A stretch of DNA of 64,000 bases, from contig CM075654.1 in the NCBI GenBank assembly GCA_037953625.1, positions 51,901,001-51,965,000 on the forward strand, written 5' to 3'. The position numbers and the translations under genes were made by a program. The DNA is from Crotalaria pallida (lineage: Eukaryota; Streptophyta; Magnoliopsida; Fabales; Fabaceae). Below the pieces are notes generated by a model, which ran no database searches, was not told where the DNA came from, and worked only from the letters and a program-made list of their open reading frames with translations. Below, in pieces: positions 33,831-46,498 of this stretch; within the stretch, counting starts at the first letter, position 1; the number at the start of each line of letters is the position of its first letter.

Positions 33831-35082
33831 CAATCCTCCCCAACTTAAAGATTTCTCGTCCCCGAGAAATACAAACAGAAACAAGCAAGGAAACACACAA
33901 GGTTATTCAGACATTCTCACGACCCTTCACTTTGTTATTTACTTCTTTTGAGAATATATCCTTCCTTTGATGTCTTCGTTGATCAACACTATTTTACTGG
34001 TCAGCCTTTGCCGTAACGCCGCGCGGGAGTCGAATTGAGTCAAGTTCAAGGGTAGGCAACAGATAATAGTTATGTTCCTTTAGTCAGACCAAAAGCATTA
34101 AAGGCAAGTGAATTATTCATAAGGGATTTTGGTATTTATATAAGGGACTTGGTAAAACAGTATGTTATTTTCGAAAATGGTGCCAATCCAGAAGCACTTT
34201 CTTGTATGCATATCAAAACCATAATCACCAGCTGAGTTACTTCATACTTCCACACTACCTATGCTACACGGGTACTTGTCACTACACTTCTTCTAACATG
34301 GACTCTACTTAACCTTTTGCTCCCCAACTTTGATCAAACTTATACCATCTATCACACAACTCGATATCCAATTTCACCTTAAGACTATAACTGCCCAACT
34401 TTTCACCCACTAAATCCCCTTCTTAGCACCACTTAGGGACTGACTCTAAACCATTATTCCAAAATTCCTAAGATTTCACACAATCATACCATCACCTTGT
34501 CCCTTCAGCCTCCTAAAACTCATGTGTTATGCATACAAGTGTTACTTCCTTCATAACTTTATGAGGTAGGGTTCTGTTTTAGTCACGAGAATCCAAGAAA
34601 AGAACTTTGAATTTACCGAATTTTGGCATTTGGTCGAATAGTTTGATGGAAGGTGATCATTAGATTGGGTATTTTCTGACAAAAGGAAGTCCTTTTTAGT
34701 TTGAAAGGGTCAAATTATCGCAAAAATGCGAAAATCAAGTTCAATAATCATACGAAAGGGTGATTGGGTTCTTTTCAAAAATCGAAACGAAGTAGGGTAA
34801 TGTCTTGACTTGAACTCAATTCTCCTCTGGCAGTCTTTAAAATACCACACTTTTTCCAAGAACTGATTTCCATATTCATACCAGAAATTCTACACCTCAT
34901 TTGCTTGTCGACGTGCCATTGCGATCCTACGTACAAGTTTAACTCTTAGACTAAGGAAACATCTATACACACAAAAGGACTAACTCACATCTACACACCA
35001 ACTAAGGCAGAGTCACACAAGGAAAGCATATAAGGCTATGCTTAAGGCCACTAAGGACAAACCAGGCTCTGATACCACTAAA
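33831..35082 (-). other. LARD internal region 1 (PPT and PBS, non-coding)
   Basis: 1252 bp. PPT complement at 33831-33850 and PBS complement at 35065-35077 (GGCTCTGATACCA). No ORF of note. Confidence 0.85.
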
Positions 35083-37011
35083 TGTAACACCCCAATTTGG
35101 ACTTAGAATTTTCACTAAAAATTTGCGCCATTTTTTTTATAAACATTTCCAAAATCAGTTTAGTTTAATTCTTTTACAAAAAGATTTTCATAAAACAATT
35201 TGATTCATTTGTTTACAAAATGATTTGATACTTAACTCGCATCATAAAAATTCTATTTCCAAAAAAGAGATGTTACCATCCCACACATTTCTAAAAACTC
35301 ATTTTCTCCATGTCATATTTAATTGATGATTAACTTGCGGAAAATAATTTAGGTACTTATGAACATGATACAATAACCAAAAAGAACTTCTTTTATTTCA
35401 TTTCAAATAAATATTTATTACAGTAGGGGTTACATTCGAAACAGAGTAATCATGTCCTACCCATCCAGAGATGGAGTACAAAACAAAGACTATCCTAGAC
35501 TATTGGTCTTCATCATTTCCTTCACCGCAAAAGTCTGGAAGGTTCCTCTGATTGTTGCTTCTGCTTCCTCCTCGTATGAGCGTCATCTCACGATCCTCTT
35601 CCGACTTGAGCAACCACTACTCGAGATATTACATGATCTGTCATCTGTGAACATTGTTCCCCTAATGTCCACAGGAAAGGGAAATAGAGAGAGTAAGCAC
35701 TTCCGAACGATATGATCGTCGACGGTGCGGGCTTACCATAGGGGAATATTAAGACCATACAAGCATATCATAAAACAATATATACATCATTATTACCAAT
35801 CCCTTATAAACAACTTCAACTAAATACCATAGGGTCCTTCTCACCAAAAGGATAATCTTCATGAAACCATATCCATTATATTTAATTATCTTTAGGCTCT
35901 AAGTTTCATTGTCATAACCACCAGAAATTCAAGAGGGGGTACCACACCGAGGCTCAAGGGTTTGGTAGCACACACGTTACATCTCCTCCATCATTCCAAC
36001 CACATCCTAGTTCGAAAAGTAGATGGGACGCACAGGAACCCTAACCATGCTGCATCGATGTCGAAGGGTACACACCAACAAGTATCCAACAACCGAAGTA
36101 AAATCACTTCATCAATACAGTTTCAAAATTACAGCGACATCTAGCCCCATTCGGGTTCCCTCTCACCATCTAAGATTTGCTCAAGGGGGCGACAACACTT
36201 TCTCTAGTTGATCGTGCAGTTCCTTGCTACGACATTGCCTACAACCGAAGGACAAGTCCTTGTAGTCTTGTCCCGCCTAGAGAAGCACTCGAGGCTTCTT
36301 GACGTTCACCGTCCTTGCCCTCCCCTATCACAATCACCACTTGAAGAGACACCAACCTCCAAGCATGCGGTATCTTTCCTCTCCACTACTTCATTCTCAA
36401 CGTAAGGTTTAGAAAAGGGGTTCCTAAGTCTTTTAAGTCTGTCATTAATCCTAGTTTTGGTCGACCCATTCTAAGCCTCGCTTCTAACGGGCCTCGACCT
36501 CTAAGGGAAACATCAAACACCTTTTTACAGTACAGTGGATTCCACAAGACTTAGACCACGACACAGTCATCCACGTGGCCAGTCACTTAAAGGGGATATT
36601 TACAAAGTTATCGTGCCGTTTGCACTATCACTGTACACTAGTATCGTTTTCGAATTTCCACAAGGTTCATTGATCATTCTCATAAATTCAAAAATATGCC
36701 AAATCCTTTTCATGGAACGACCGTTCGAAAAATACTAAGAAATCTTTTCATAGGAACAACCGTTCAAAAACATTAATTATCTTACTATAGGATAAACCAT
36801 TATTTCCAAAATATATTCCCAATCTTCTTGTTATCTCATCATATAACTCATTTCCATATAATATACAATAAAGATATATAACATGGTATAATCAATTATC
36901 AACCGACATACAATTAATATCGAAGAATCGTGTTTTTCGTATAAACGGCGGAACACACACTCAATTGCCGTTTTACTACTCGACCGATAGATTCCTAGTT
37001 CCGACCTTTGA
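35083..37011 (-). repeat. LARD LTR copy B, first part
   Basis: Matches LTR A closely up to CCGACCTTTGA, where the CACTA element begins. It resumes at 43747. Removing the insertion gives 3487 bp, one base different from copy A. Confidence 0.85.
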
Positions 37012-38043
37012 CACTACAACAAAAAGTAGAATAAGTAGCGCATATATTTTGTAGCGTTTCTGGAATAAATGCTACAAATGTTAATTATCATATTTTTAGT
37101 AGCACTTAATTAATAAATGTTACAGAATGTGAAAACTTTTGTAGCACTTATTCCAGAAGAGTGCTACTATTAAGATATCATAGAATTTTAAAAAATTTTC
37201 TTTAATATTTGTAGAATTTTTACTGATAAGCATTACTGATTGTTTATACAATTTGTAGCGCTTACTCTATAAACGCTACTAATTATTTAACTAATTTGTA
37301 GCACTTATTTAACAAGTGCTACCAATAAGTTATCCTATTTTTTTAAAAATTTGAAATAGAATAACTTTTACTTGTTTCTAGCGCTTAGAAACATTAGCGC
37401 TACTAATCCTATAGAATAGTTAAACTAATTCGTAACATTTATTTAACAAGTGCTACTAATAAGTTATTCTAATAAATAAATAAATTTATTTGTTCCCTCT
37501 TATAAACTAATCCCTATCTTTCTTCCCCACTCTTAGAGATCGTGTGTACTGTGTAGCTGCCCCTCTGGTTCCGTTGCTGCCTTTCGATCACGCTTCTTGT
37601 TGCTGCCTCTCGATCGTGCTTCTCGTTCGCTTCCTCCGCTGCGTCGCTGTTGCTGCTGTGCTTCGCGCTCCCCTCTGGACTCACGCGTGCTCCCCACCGC
37701 CGCTGCTGCAAGGACTCCCACGCTCCCCGGCCCCGCTGCAAGGACTAGCGGTCGTCGCTCCCAACCGCTGCCCCTGCTTCTACAATTCCATTGTTGCGGT
37801 TCCCTGCTTCTGCAATTTTGTTGCTTCTGCGGTTCCGATTGCTGCACTTCGTTGCTGCTCATTGTTGTAAGCATTTTTTCCTTGCTTATTTTGTGTTTTT
37901 TAATATCAAAATAATCACTCTTATTTTGTGTTTCTGCTTATAATCTCCATCGTGGCTATCTCACAAGGACTCCAATCAAAAGTGGTCCGGTTGGGTTTAT
38001 AGTCATAAATCTATTTACTCTTCATTTCCTCGACACTAAAAGG

Positions 38044-38361
38044 GTGAAAGATATGAGTGACGATGCCTATAAGCATCTTCAAAATTTATGGGAAGAACTT
38101 GAGACGTTTAGATTTGATTTAACTTGGCTGGAGCCTCATGTTCAATCCGCCTTAGGCATGAAAAATTACAGAGAGAAAGCAATGCAAGCAGAAAAGTTGA
38201 AGGCAAATGTGGTAACTGTAGAGTTGGAATTGAAGAGGCTGAAGGCAAAGGTAGCTGCTACTGAGGCAGATCTTGACATAGCAAAAAGAGACTTGTTGAA
38301 AGTAACAGAAAGCTTGGAAGGGAGAGATTTGGATGCTGAATTGGGGTATGGGAGACCATAG
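38044..38361 (+). pseudogene. Captured coiled-coil gene fragment inside the CACTA element
   Basis: A 105-codon open frame; the first ATG is at 38053. It encodes a helical, heptad-like segment (AEKLKANVVTVELELKRLKA) after a conserved-looking start (LQNLWEELETFRFDLTWLEP). It ends in an acidic RDLDAELGYGRP. It has the quality of a real plant exon rather than transposon protein, and the downstream 70 bp then meet a solo LTR. I do not recognise the family with confidence. The GC-rich stretch at 37540-37870 upstream may be its leader or another captured piece. Confidence 0.45.
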
Positions 38362-38430
38362 ATGTGGTTTTTATGGTATAAATTTCACTATAGGTAGTTT
38401 ATGTGACCATATATGCAAGAGACCAGTTGT

Positions 38431-41400
38431 TGTAACACCCCAAAATTTTAATCCCCGATTAATGAAATGTTAATTATAAAATTAATTATAATTAATGATT
38501 TCTATTTTAATCCTTGATTAAAATTCTGTGTTATATATTTAGGAGATGTGTTTGAATTTATTTAATAAATATAATTATGCATGAAATAATTATTTTGCAT
38601 ATTAATCCCTGGGTTGGGACCTAGAAGTAAATATAGGAAATATTTTGGAGGGAAAGTAAATAAAATTATTTTTCAAAAACTGGGCAAAATACTCGAGTAT
38701 TATTCTGGATACTCGAGTATTCTGATCCGAGTTGCTCAACGTTAGTGCGTTTTGATGAGTCAACACCGAGTTACCGCCGCCTTGACACGAAATCACCTCG
38801 CTGAACACGTCCTACAACTCATGTCGAGCTGCATGGACACTCAATCAAGCTATTTAAGCTGTGGTTGACGAATCAACCCCTCCATTTTGCCAAACTCGTG
38901 ACTTTTGCATGAGTTAGGGTTCATGGATTGTGTCCTTCGATTCTCCCTCTGTGTTCTGTTTCAAATCACAAATTAAACACTGATACAAAGCTCACATCAC
39001 GAGCTTTGTATAGATACTAAAATCGAGAGGATTGAGTGAGTGTGGTGAAAGATTTGGAGCTTGGAAGTTGGAGCTGGTTTCTGTCAAACTTGTTTCTGAA
39101 GCTCACTTTGATTCCAATTTCTGGTAAGCTCGTGAGTCTTTTGAGTCTCAATTCGATTTCTTTAGTTGGTATGGAGTCTAGAAAAATTAATTCCCCAATT
39201 CTTATCTCTGTTTCATGTGTGAACCAATTCAATCTTGGTGCTGCACTCAAAACTGTCTTGCATGTGGTGGTCAAAGTCATTTCTGGTGTTCGAGAGCTTT
39301 TTCTTTGGAATCCTCTGTTGGTACACGTCTGAGAGGTAAGGGGAAGTTGTTTTATGCACTAGATAGAGTTTGGATCTCATTATTTTCATTAGAGAGCCAC
39401 CAAGAGGCTCTAAGGGCTTAGATTGAATAGGAACTTTGGTTTGGAGACCAATTCATGCTCTATGGGTGTTGTGAGCAAGTTTCATATGATGCATGCAAGC
39501 TGTAATGAACATTATTTCATGAGTTTGTTGATTATTTTTCAATTTGAGGTGTTAAGTTGTGAAATTATATGTTTTATGCATTAATGATTGATTCTCTGTC
39601 AAATCTGTAATTTGATATGAATTGAGTGTTGTAACATGTTCATTATGTGGTATATGAACTCTGTTGATCATTGGATTGGACTAAAAATGGTTAGAATTGA
39701 AAATGGTATATTAAAACCAAGATTTTAGTCTGTTCTGCAATAAAACACTCGAGTAATAGGCTGGTTACTCGAGTAAAATTTTGGTAAAACAATGTATTTT
39801 GAGCAAGAACACTCGAGTACCATGCCCAGAACTCGAGTAATCGAGTGTTGCATGGGATATGTTAAGGTAAACCACTCGAGTAATTCAGGGGTCACTCGAG
39901 TATTCTGGAAATGATGAAGAACACTCGAGTAACTCATGAATCACTCGAGTATTTTTATGAATCTGAAACTCAAATCCCCAGAAAGGCATGAACACTCGAG
40001 TAGTTTGAAGAACACTCGAGTAATCTGGAAATAGTTGAAGAACACTCGAGTCTTCTGAAGAACACTCGAGTAATTTACCCAAAATCTTAAAAATACCATT
40101 TTAATTCTGAATCATTTAATTAATAATTGAACGACAATAATCCAAGGGATCTAGACTTAAAAGAAATTGATTAATATGAGTGTACCGTTTGGATGACGGG
40201 ATGTGCTCGGGTGGCACGTTATATATTAACCAATTTCCTTTAAGCTTAAAAACGATGCATTCATTTGGAGTTTGGATGGTAGGTCGTTTATCATGTTTTG
40301 GTAACATGAGGAGGGCCTCTGGGAGTGCCAATACGCTTGCTTGATGACACGTTGAAGACGTGGTCGGCTTAGTGGATGCCGATATGGTTATACCGTTTGG
40401 ATGACGGACCGTTTGGATGACGGGATGTGCTCGGGTGGCACGGATTCCAAGCTTGTCGTGTACATTCTTGGTGAATGTACGAAATGTTGTATACCTAGGA
40501 ATACAACGCACTGGTGAGTGCTGGGTTGTCAGGGATGGACGTCAGAGAGTGACATAGATTGACGGAGATAGGTTTGAGAGTTAAATTCATGCATCATGCC
40601 ATTCATTTAAATTAATTGTGATAAATTAAACAAGTGTGAGCATTCTAGTTGCATTCAATAACTGCTAAGTGCTAAATGTGATTGTTGTTCATTGCTGCAT
40701 ATTTACACATTGTACATTTCTGCTCTATTGATTATGTGTATAGAATTGCTTACCCCTATGCCCTTGTAGGTGATGTCTCGCTACATTGCTTGCATCGAGA
40801 TCCGGCCACTTCCTAGTGGCACATGGATCTATAAGGACCATCACGCGGTGTTCGAGGGAGAGATAGAGATTACCTTCTACCACCCGAACCCGTTGATTCG
40901 ATTTCGTCCTCGTAGATTTAGGATTCCCATCATATACACTATGCATGTACCCCCATTTTACACATATCATGGACCACCTCCCACACGGCCAGCTCGCTCT
41001 TATCATAGTTTTCGCTTCAGACCTACCCGCTCACACCCTTTTTCCTCGAGAGTCATCCGCGAGGATGCTCCCCCTTCTGATCCGAGGAGTCCAGTCAGGG
41101 TCACACCATCTCCTGACCCCGTACCCAGTGGTAGGGTACACTCTCCATCGGATGAGATCGAGGAGGATCCCGCGGAGGATGAGAGCGGGGGCGAGCCTGT
41201 CGTTCATTCCACAGGGAGTCAGTGGAGGGATGATGATCCCTAGGTACGTGTATAAGGTGTATGATGAGGATCAGGGGATCCGGTGTGGGGATGTTGTGGA
41301 GGAGATTCTGCTGCTGCTATTGATGGGGATGTTTCATTTGCTACCTGGAGACTGCTACTACCATTACCACTACTACTACTGATGATGCTTCCAGATCTAT

Positions 41401-41960
41401 GTGACCACCTCTAGAGTTCATATTTTGATATGTATATATTTTGTAGATATGCTCTTGAGAGCTCTAGGGCTATGGTTATATTATGATGTAGATCTGTTAT
41501 GGACTTGTTGGACCTTGGAGACTTGACTACTGGAACTATGTATTACTTGACCTATATCTATATATATCTATATATAGCTTATGTTCATATTTTTAACTGT
41601 GCATAGTCCTACTCTTTCCGCTTACTCTGATAAAGATTAATTAACGGATTCGGTTGTATTATGTAAATGATATCAGTTCCGTAAAAGAGAGAATGGATAT
41701 GCATCGTCTAAGTTTACAATGTCAATACATTTTCGAAAGCATCGATGCTATCCGGATTCTTATTTTAGCAAACATCGAATTCAATGCAATGTTTCAAATA
41801 ATACTAATTATTCTCTCCAAGAGCTCCATATCTTGATTGTGCACCCGCTTGTAAAGAAAATTTTATTTTTACATTTTCTAAATACTTACAAGTCCATATA
41901 TTATCCGATTTAATAATCTAATTACTATAATAAACTTGAGTTAATAAGAAGGGTGTCACA
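38431..41960 (+). mobile_element. Solo LTR of a Tekay-type gypsy element (3.53 kb)
   Basis: TGTAACACCCCAAAATT...GGGTGTCACA, flanked by a perfect TSD GTTGT (38426-38430 and 41961-41965). No internal domain remains, so the element was lost by LTR-LTR recombination. It is related to the LTR at 4925 (shared phrases ACTGG(C)CAAAATACTCGAGT and CATGAGGAGGGCCTCTGGGA) and to that at 56139-59718 (shared LTR-encoded ORF). It carries palindrome pairs at 38691-38720 and 39745-40070, a donor-like CTG|GTAAGC at 39124, hairpins at 40195-40507 and an acceptor-like TTGTAG|GTG at 40767. Confidence 0.9.
40770..41243 (+). CDS. LTR-encoded conserved ORF (copy A), unknown function
   Basis: Lies wholly within the solo LTR. 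The ATG is at 40773; the preceding GTG also reads in frame. About 157 residues: a conserved basic N-terminal half (SRYIACIEIRPLPSG, FRPRRFRIPIIYTMHVPPFY, GPPPTRPARSYHSFRFR), then a Pro/Ser-rich part and an acidic tail (DEIEEDPAEDESGG). The copy at 56786-57262 is about 75% identical over the first 84 residues although the DNA differs at many third positions (for example Arg codons CGC versus AGA), which points to selection on the protein. A pyrimidine-rich CCCCTATGCCCTTGTAG|GTGATG just upstream resembles a 3' splice site, so it may be expressed from a spliced LTR transcript. I recognise no domain. Confidence 0.6.
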   Translation: MMSRYIACIEIRPLPSGTWIYKDHHAVFEGEIEITFYHPNPLIRFRPRRFRIPIIYTMHVPPFYTYHGPPPTRPARSYHSFRFRPTRSHPFSSRVIREDAPPSDPRSPVRVTPSPDPVPSGRVHSPSDEIEEDPAEDESGGEPVVHSTGSQWRDDDP

Positions 41961-43746
41961 GTTGTGGCTTTTTGTTTGTGTTATTGTGTATGAGAATAGC
42001 TCAATGTGTGTTTCTGTCCCGTAATGGAAAAGGTAATTTTGTGATTGCTATCAAAAGTTTTGATATAAGCTATGAGTCTAAAAGATATACTTAATTCTCA
42101 TGCTTCAGTCTTGCTTTGATTTATAACCCTATGTTCTTCCTCAGAATCTGTGCCAACAAAAGCTTCTAAATGTATCAACCTGTATATTTATCACGTAGTA
42201 AAAGCTTCTAAAAGTGTGCAGGAAGTGTTCATCTTTCAATTTTTAATTATCTTTAGTTTCTATGCGTGACGAATGTTTGTAAAGGTTTTTTGCCCAGACA
42301 ATAAAATTGCTTCTATTGACATGTGTTCATCTTTTGCTTGTGTTCTTTTTATATCAAAAAAATCTTCCTATTGATGCTCCCTTAGAGAAGGATATTTTCA
42401 CTGAATCTGTGGTTTTTGAATCACATCATCCACCCAATGTCTCCTATATGTTTGCAGTGATAATGAGATCATGGAATATGGTCAATTCTTTGAGTTGTTT
42501 TTTCAAACATGATGATCTTACTCTTACATGAATTTGACAATTTTTACGAAAAACTTCAAATTTCTAATGGAGAACTTTCTGACATTCTTTTCAAATTTGA
42601 CCAGCGATTCAAACTGCACTTGAAATAGGAAGCTGACAATTATTAAAAGGGGAGAGAAAGTAAGCCACACTATTCTGGCGGTGTTTTGTTCTGCATCATA
42701 TTTAAGATATCATATGTTGTATACTTGTATCCAACGAGCTTGAAAAACAACTTTTAATGAATTTCCATTGTGTTTGAGTTTTGTTTTTATTTTTGAATTG
42801 CGGGAGGTAATTCCAATCTATACACTTAAAATTAGCCTATCATTTCTGCTTCTGCTCCATATGCTTAGTAGATTCTAGAAATTTGAAGTGTAAGGCCCCC
42901 TCTATTTGTAATAAATTGCTACTACCTCTAACTATGACGCTGACAACAGTCAAATGTTGTCATTGTACTATAATTTTGTTGGGCTGAGAATAGGTGTGAG
43001 AGAGGCATCAATGCTAGAGAGAGGAGGTGGTTGCTATTGATCTGAATGGAAATATCCACTTCAATTATATTTTCTCTTCTTTTGGGTTTCACAACTAAGG
43101 TGTGTTTAAATTTCCTTGATTTAGGTAACTTTTTTTCTGGCTTTAGGGTTTATTTTCATTGTTTATTCTCGACATCAGGTTCTATGGTGTTTGAATCCAA
43201 ATATTCAGGTTTATAATAATTCCATAGGTTCCTATTTTAATTTTTTATCTTTTTGTATTATAAAGTCATTGTAGATTGTTTTACTTGTTTCTTCTGACTT
43301 TTATAAGTATTAGCTTTGGGGTTTGACTTCTCAATAATTTGTTTGTGAAATTACAGTATATGATTTGAATAGGGGATGTAATTTGATCATTTGAAGAAAT
43401 TCTTTTGCCCTGTTATGGACCGGATCTAGAAGGATACCTCACGAAACCAGATAATTAATATTATTTAGTAGCGTTTGAAATAAAAAGTGTTACAGAAAGT
43501 GCTCACTTTTAGTAGCAGTAGCATTTTATAGAAACTGCTACTAATTCTTATAGTTTTAGTAGCGTTTCATTCTCTATTTTTTGTAGCATTCATAGCATAG
43601 GCGCTACTAAATAGTTGTTTTCAGTAGCGCTTTCGGAAGCGCTACTATTAATACAGGTACTTTTTATTACACTTACATACGTAGCGCTTCAAAGCGCTAC
43701 AGAATGTGAAAAATAAACGCTACAAAAACGCTTTTTTGTTGTAGTG

Positions 43747-45308
43747 TTGAGATGATACGGAACATCCTAATATTACCCTACATGCCACTATGTCTTAAGA
43801 AGGCTTCTCTCTCACCTGAGATCCATGCTTACTCTGTTTCCAGCCTTTGTGTCTACAGCTCCAACAGCTCGTTCACCTTTGATTCCTTTTATTCTCTTTT
43901 CCTTAAGCTAAATGAACTTCAAAATGATAATGAAAATTTTTCCTCCTCTTCCTCTATCAACTCGCCACCCACTTTCTTCTTCTAAGCTTTTTCTCAATTT
44001 TTCTCTCAAAAATGGTAGAGTTTCTTGTGTGTAGAAAGAGAGGGGTTTGGGCCACTATTTATAGGCAAGAGGGAAAATTCAGATTCAACTAATCTACTAA
44101 GGGGTGAGTCACCATAGTCCAGGGGGGTTTTTCCCAGTCTTTTTCACTTAATGAACCCTTTTAGAAAATGAAAATGCATTTATTTCTTTCACAAGTTCCA
44201 TGTACATTTTGAATTTCAAACTAGATTCTTCCTCCCACATATAATTATGGACGGTGCAGTCCAGAAATAAAATTAAAAAACTTTCCAAATTAATTTTGCC
44301 TATTTTTCCATAATTCAAAAATATTCTCTAATCAAATAATTGCAAAAATAATAAACTGTATTAAATAAACATAGGTACAGCCATGAAAATATTTTGTAAC
44401 ACCATATTTTTATTTATAAAGTTCAGTGTAAAAAGGAAAAATTTATTGGAGGTCCAAAAATAATTTTCCCAATATTAAAACTCTAAATTCGTTTTTTAAT
44501 TGGTACAGACATAGAATTTTCGAAGCACCCAAAATAAAATTACAAATTTTACATTTTTGAAATCTACATTTTAACACGATCGTTTTCATATATAATTCAT
44601 AATTTTTGGACTTACGTTTTGAAAGTTATGAATTTTTGAAGCTCTAAGATCATTTCCTTCAAAAATGCACTTCATAAGCTTTCAAATAATTTTATAATAA
44701 GAAAAATACGAAAATATATTTTATTTGGATGGTAGTCCAATAGGAAACCTCAGAAATGTATTTTTGTTTTCAAAATAACATACACTTGAGTCAAAAGGTC
44801 ATTTAATGCATTAAAATCACGTACACCTTTACACTTAAAACTCAAAAAATTCGTTCAGTACTGTAGCAGTGATAAAATTTCGAAAACTTCAAAATAAAAA
44901 TCAAAACTTTACATTTTCATAATCTACACTTCGATACGATCGTTTTGATATATCATTTGTAATTTTTCGACTTACGGTTTAAAATATATGAATTTTCGAA
45001 GTTATATTAACTACATATACTTCTTCAAAAATCCTTTCATGTCATTCAACAACCTTATAAAAATATTTTCATACCAAGAATATATATCAAATGCATCAAT
45101 ACAATTATACCTATATATATATATTTTACACGTATATATATATATATATACATACATAACTCAAACAACCAAATATACAATTCAAGAATATAATTAATGG
45201 TTCACTATAAATTCTTACTTTAATAAATATCTATAAAATATTATCATATAAATTATCATAAAATTAACTATGATTTAAATTAAATTGGGGGCAAAATTGT
45301 GGGTCTCA
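43747..45308 (-). repeat. LARD LTR copy B, second part
   Basis: Continues copy B after the CACTA insertion, to GGGTCTCA at 45308. Includes a short (TA)n tract at 45113-45155. Confidence 0.85.
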
Positions 45309-46026
45309 CAATCCTCCCCAACTTAAAGATTTCTCGTCCCCGAGAAATACAAACAGAAACAAGCAAGGAAACACACAAGGTTATTCAGACATTCTCACGA
45401 CTCTTCACTTTGTTATTTACTTCTTTTGAGAATATATCCTTCCTTCGATGTCTTCGTTGATCAACACTCTTTTACTGGTCAGCCTTTGCCGTAACGCCGC
45501 GCGGGAGTCGAATTGAGTCAAGTTCAAGGGTAGGGAAAAGATAATAGTTATGTTCCTTTAGTCAGACCAAAAGCATTAAAGGCAAGTGAATTATTCATAA
45601 GGGATTTTGGTATTTATATAAGGGACTTGGTAAAACAGTTTGTTATTTTCGAAAATGGTGCCAATCCAAAAGCACTTTCTTGTATGCATATCAAAACCAT
45701 AATCACCAGCTGAGTTACTTCATACTTCCACAATACCTATGCTACACGGGTACTTGTCACTACACTTCTTCTAACATGGACTCTACTTAACCTTTTGCTC
45801 CCCAACTTTGATCAAACTTATACCATCTATCACACAACTCGATATCCAATTTCACCTTAAGACTACAACTGCCCAACTTTTCACCCACTAAATCCCCTTC
45901 TTAGCACCACTTAGGGACTGACTCTAAACCATTATTCCAAAATTCCTAAGATTTCACACTATCATACCATCACCTTGTCCCTTCAGCCTCCTAAAACTCA
46001 TGTGTCATGCATACAAGTGTTACTTC
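45309..46026 (-). other. LARD internal region 2, first part
   Basis: 718 bp matching 33831-34548. Interrupted at ACTTC by the Tat derivative. Together with 52318-52851 it totals 1252 bp, equal to internal region 1. Confidence 0.85.
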
Positions 46027-46498
46027 TGTGGTGGACTCGGCCTAGCCGAGCTCCACGTGGCCCTCACTCAGGACTTGAGGACCTTTCAGCAGGCCCTCTG
46101 TATGCTTGGCCGAGCTCAAGGCTCAACGGCCGACCAGACACCAGATACGGGCTGGCCTCATACTCCTACCCAGGTCCGACTTCCGAGTCCGACACCGCCC
46201 AGATATTCCGATACCAAGGACAGGATGACGTGTCTCACCTTATCCACAAGGACAGCTCATCCACTCATAGCTCATTACAGGCTGGCCCTACTTGGGCCTC
46301 AAGCAAGCCCATTAGGGCAACCAGCTCTCTCCTATATATATCCCCCTCTCCCTAGGGGCTAAGGTATGTCTCTCTAAACCTAAGAACTACGTGTGGCTTG
46401 ATTCCCCTCTCATGGGATACGTAGGACCGGGGTCACCCTCGTCAGCTGCAATAACCCCCAATCACCTCATGTGGTGCTTCCGGCCTAGGGACATCACA
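46027..46498 (+). repeat. 5' LTR of the non-autonomous Tat derivative
   Basis: 472 bp, ends CTAGGGACATCACA, followed by the PBS-like TTGGCGCCGTCTGTGGG. Confidence 0.88.

Larger units (their letters stand above)
37012..43746. mobile_element. Non-autonomous CACTA (En/Spm) transposon carrying captured DNA
   Basis: The TIRs are CACTACAACAAAAA and TTTTTTGTTGTAGTG. The flanking TTGA is duplicated (37008-37011 and 43747-43750; CACTA elements normally give 3 bp, so TGA plus a chance T is possible). Sub-terminal regions at both ends carry many copies of GTAGCGCTT/AAGCGCTAC, some as hairpins (AGTAGCGCTTTCGGAAGCGC then TACT at about 43626). No transposase is visible. Net length without the solo LTR is about 3.2 kb. 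The interior (37500-38430 and 41966-43400) looks like captured host gene sequence. Confidence 0.85.
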
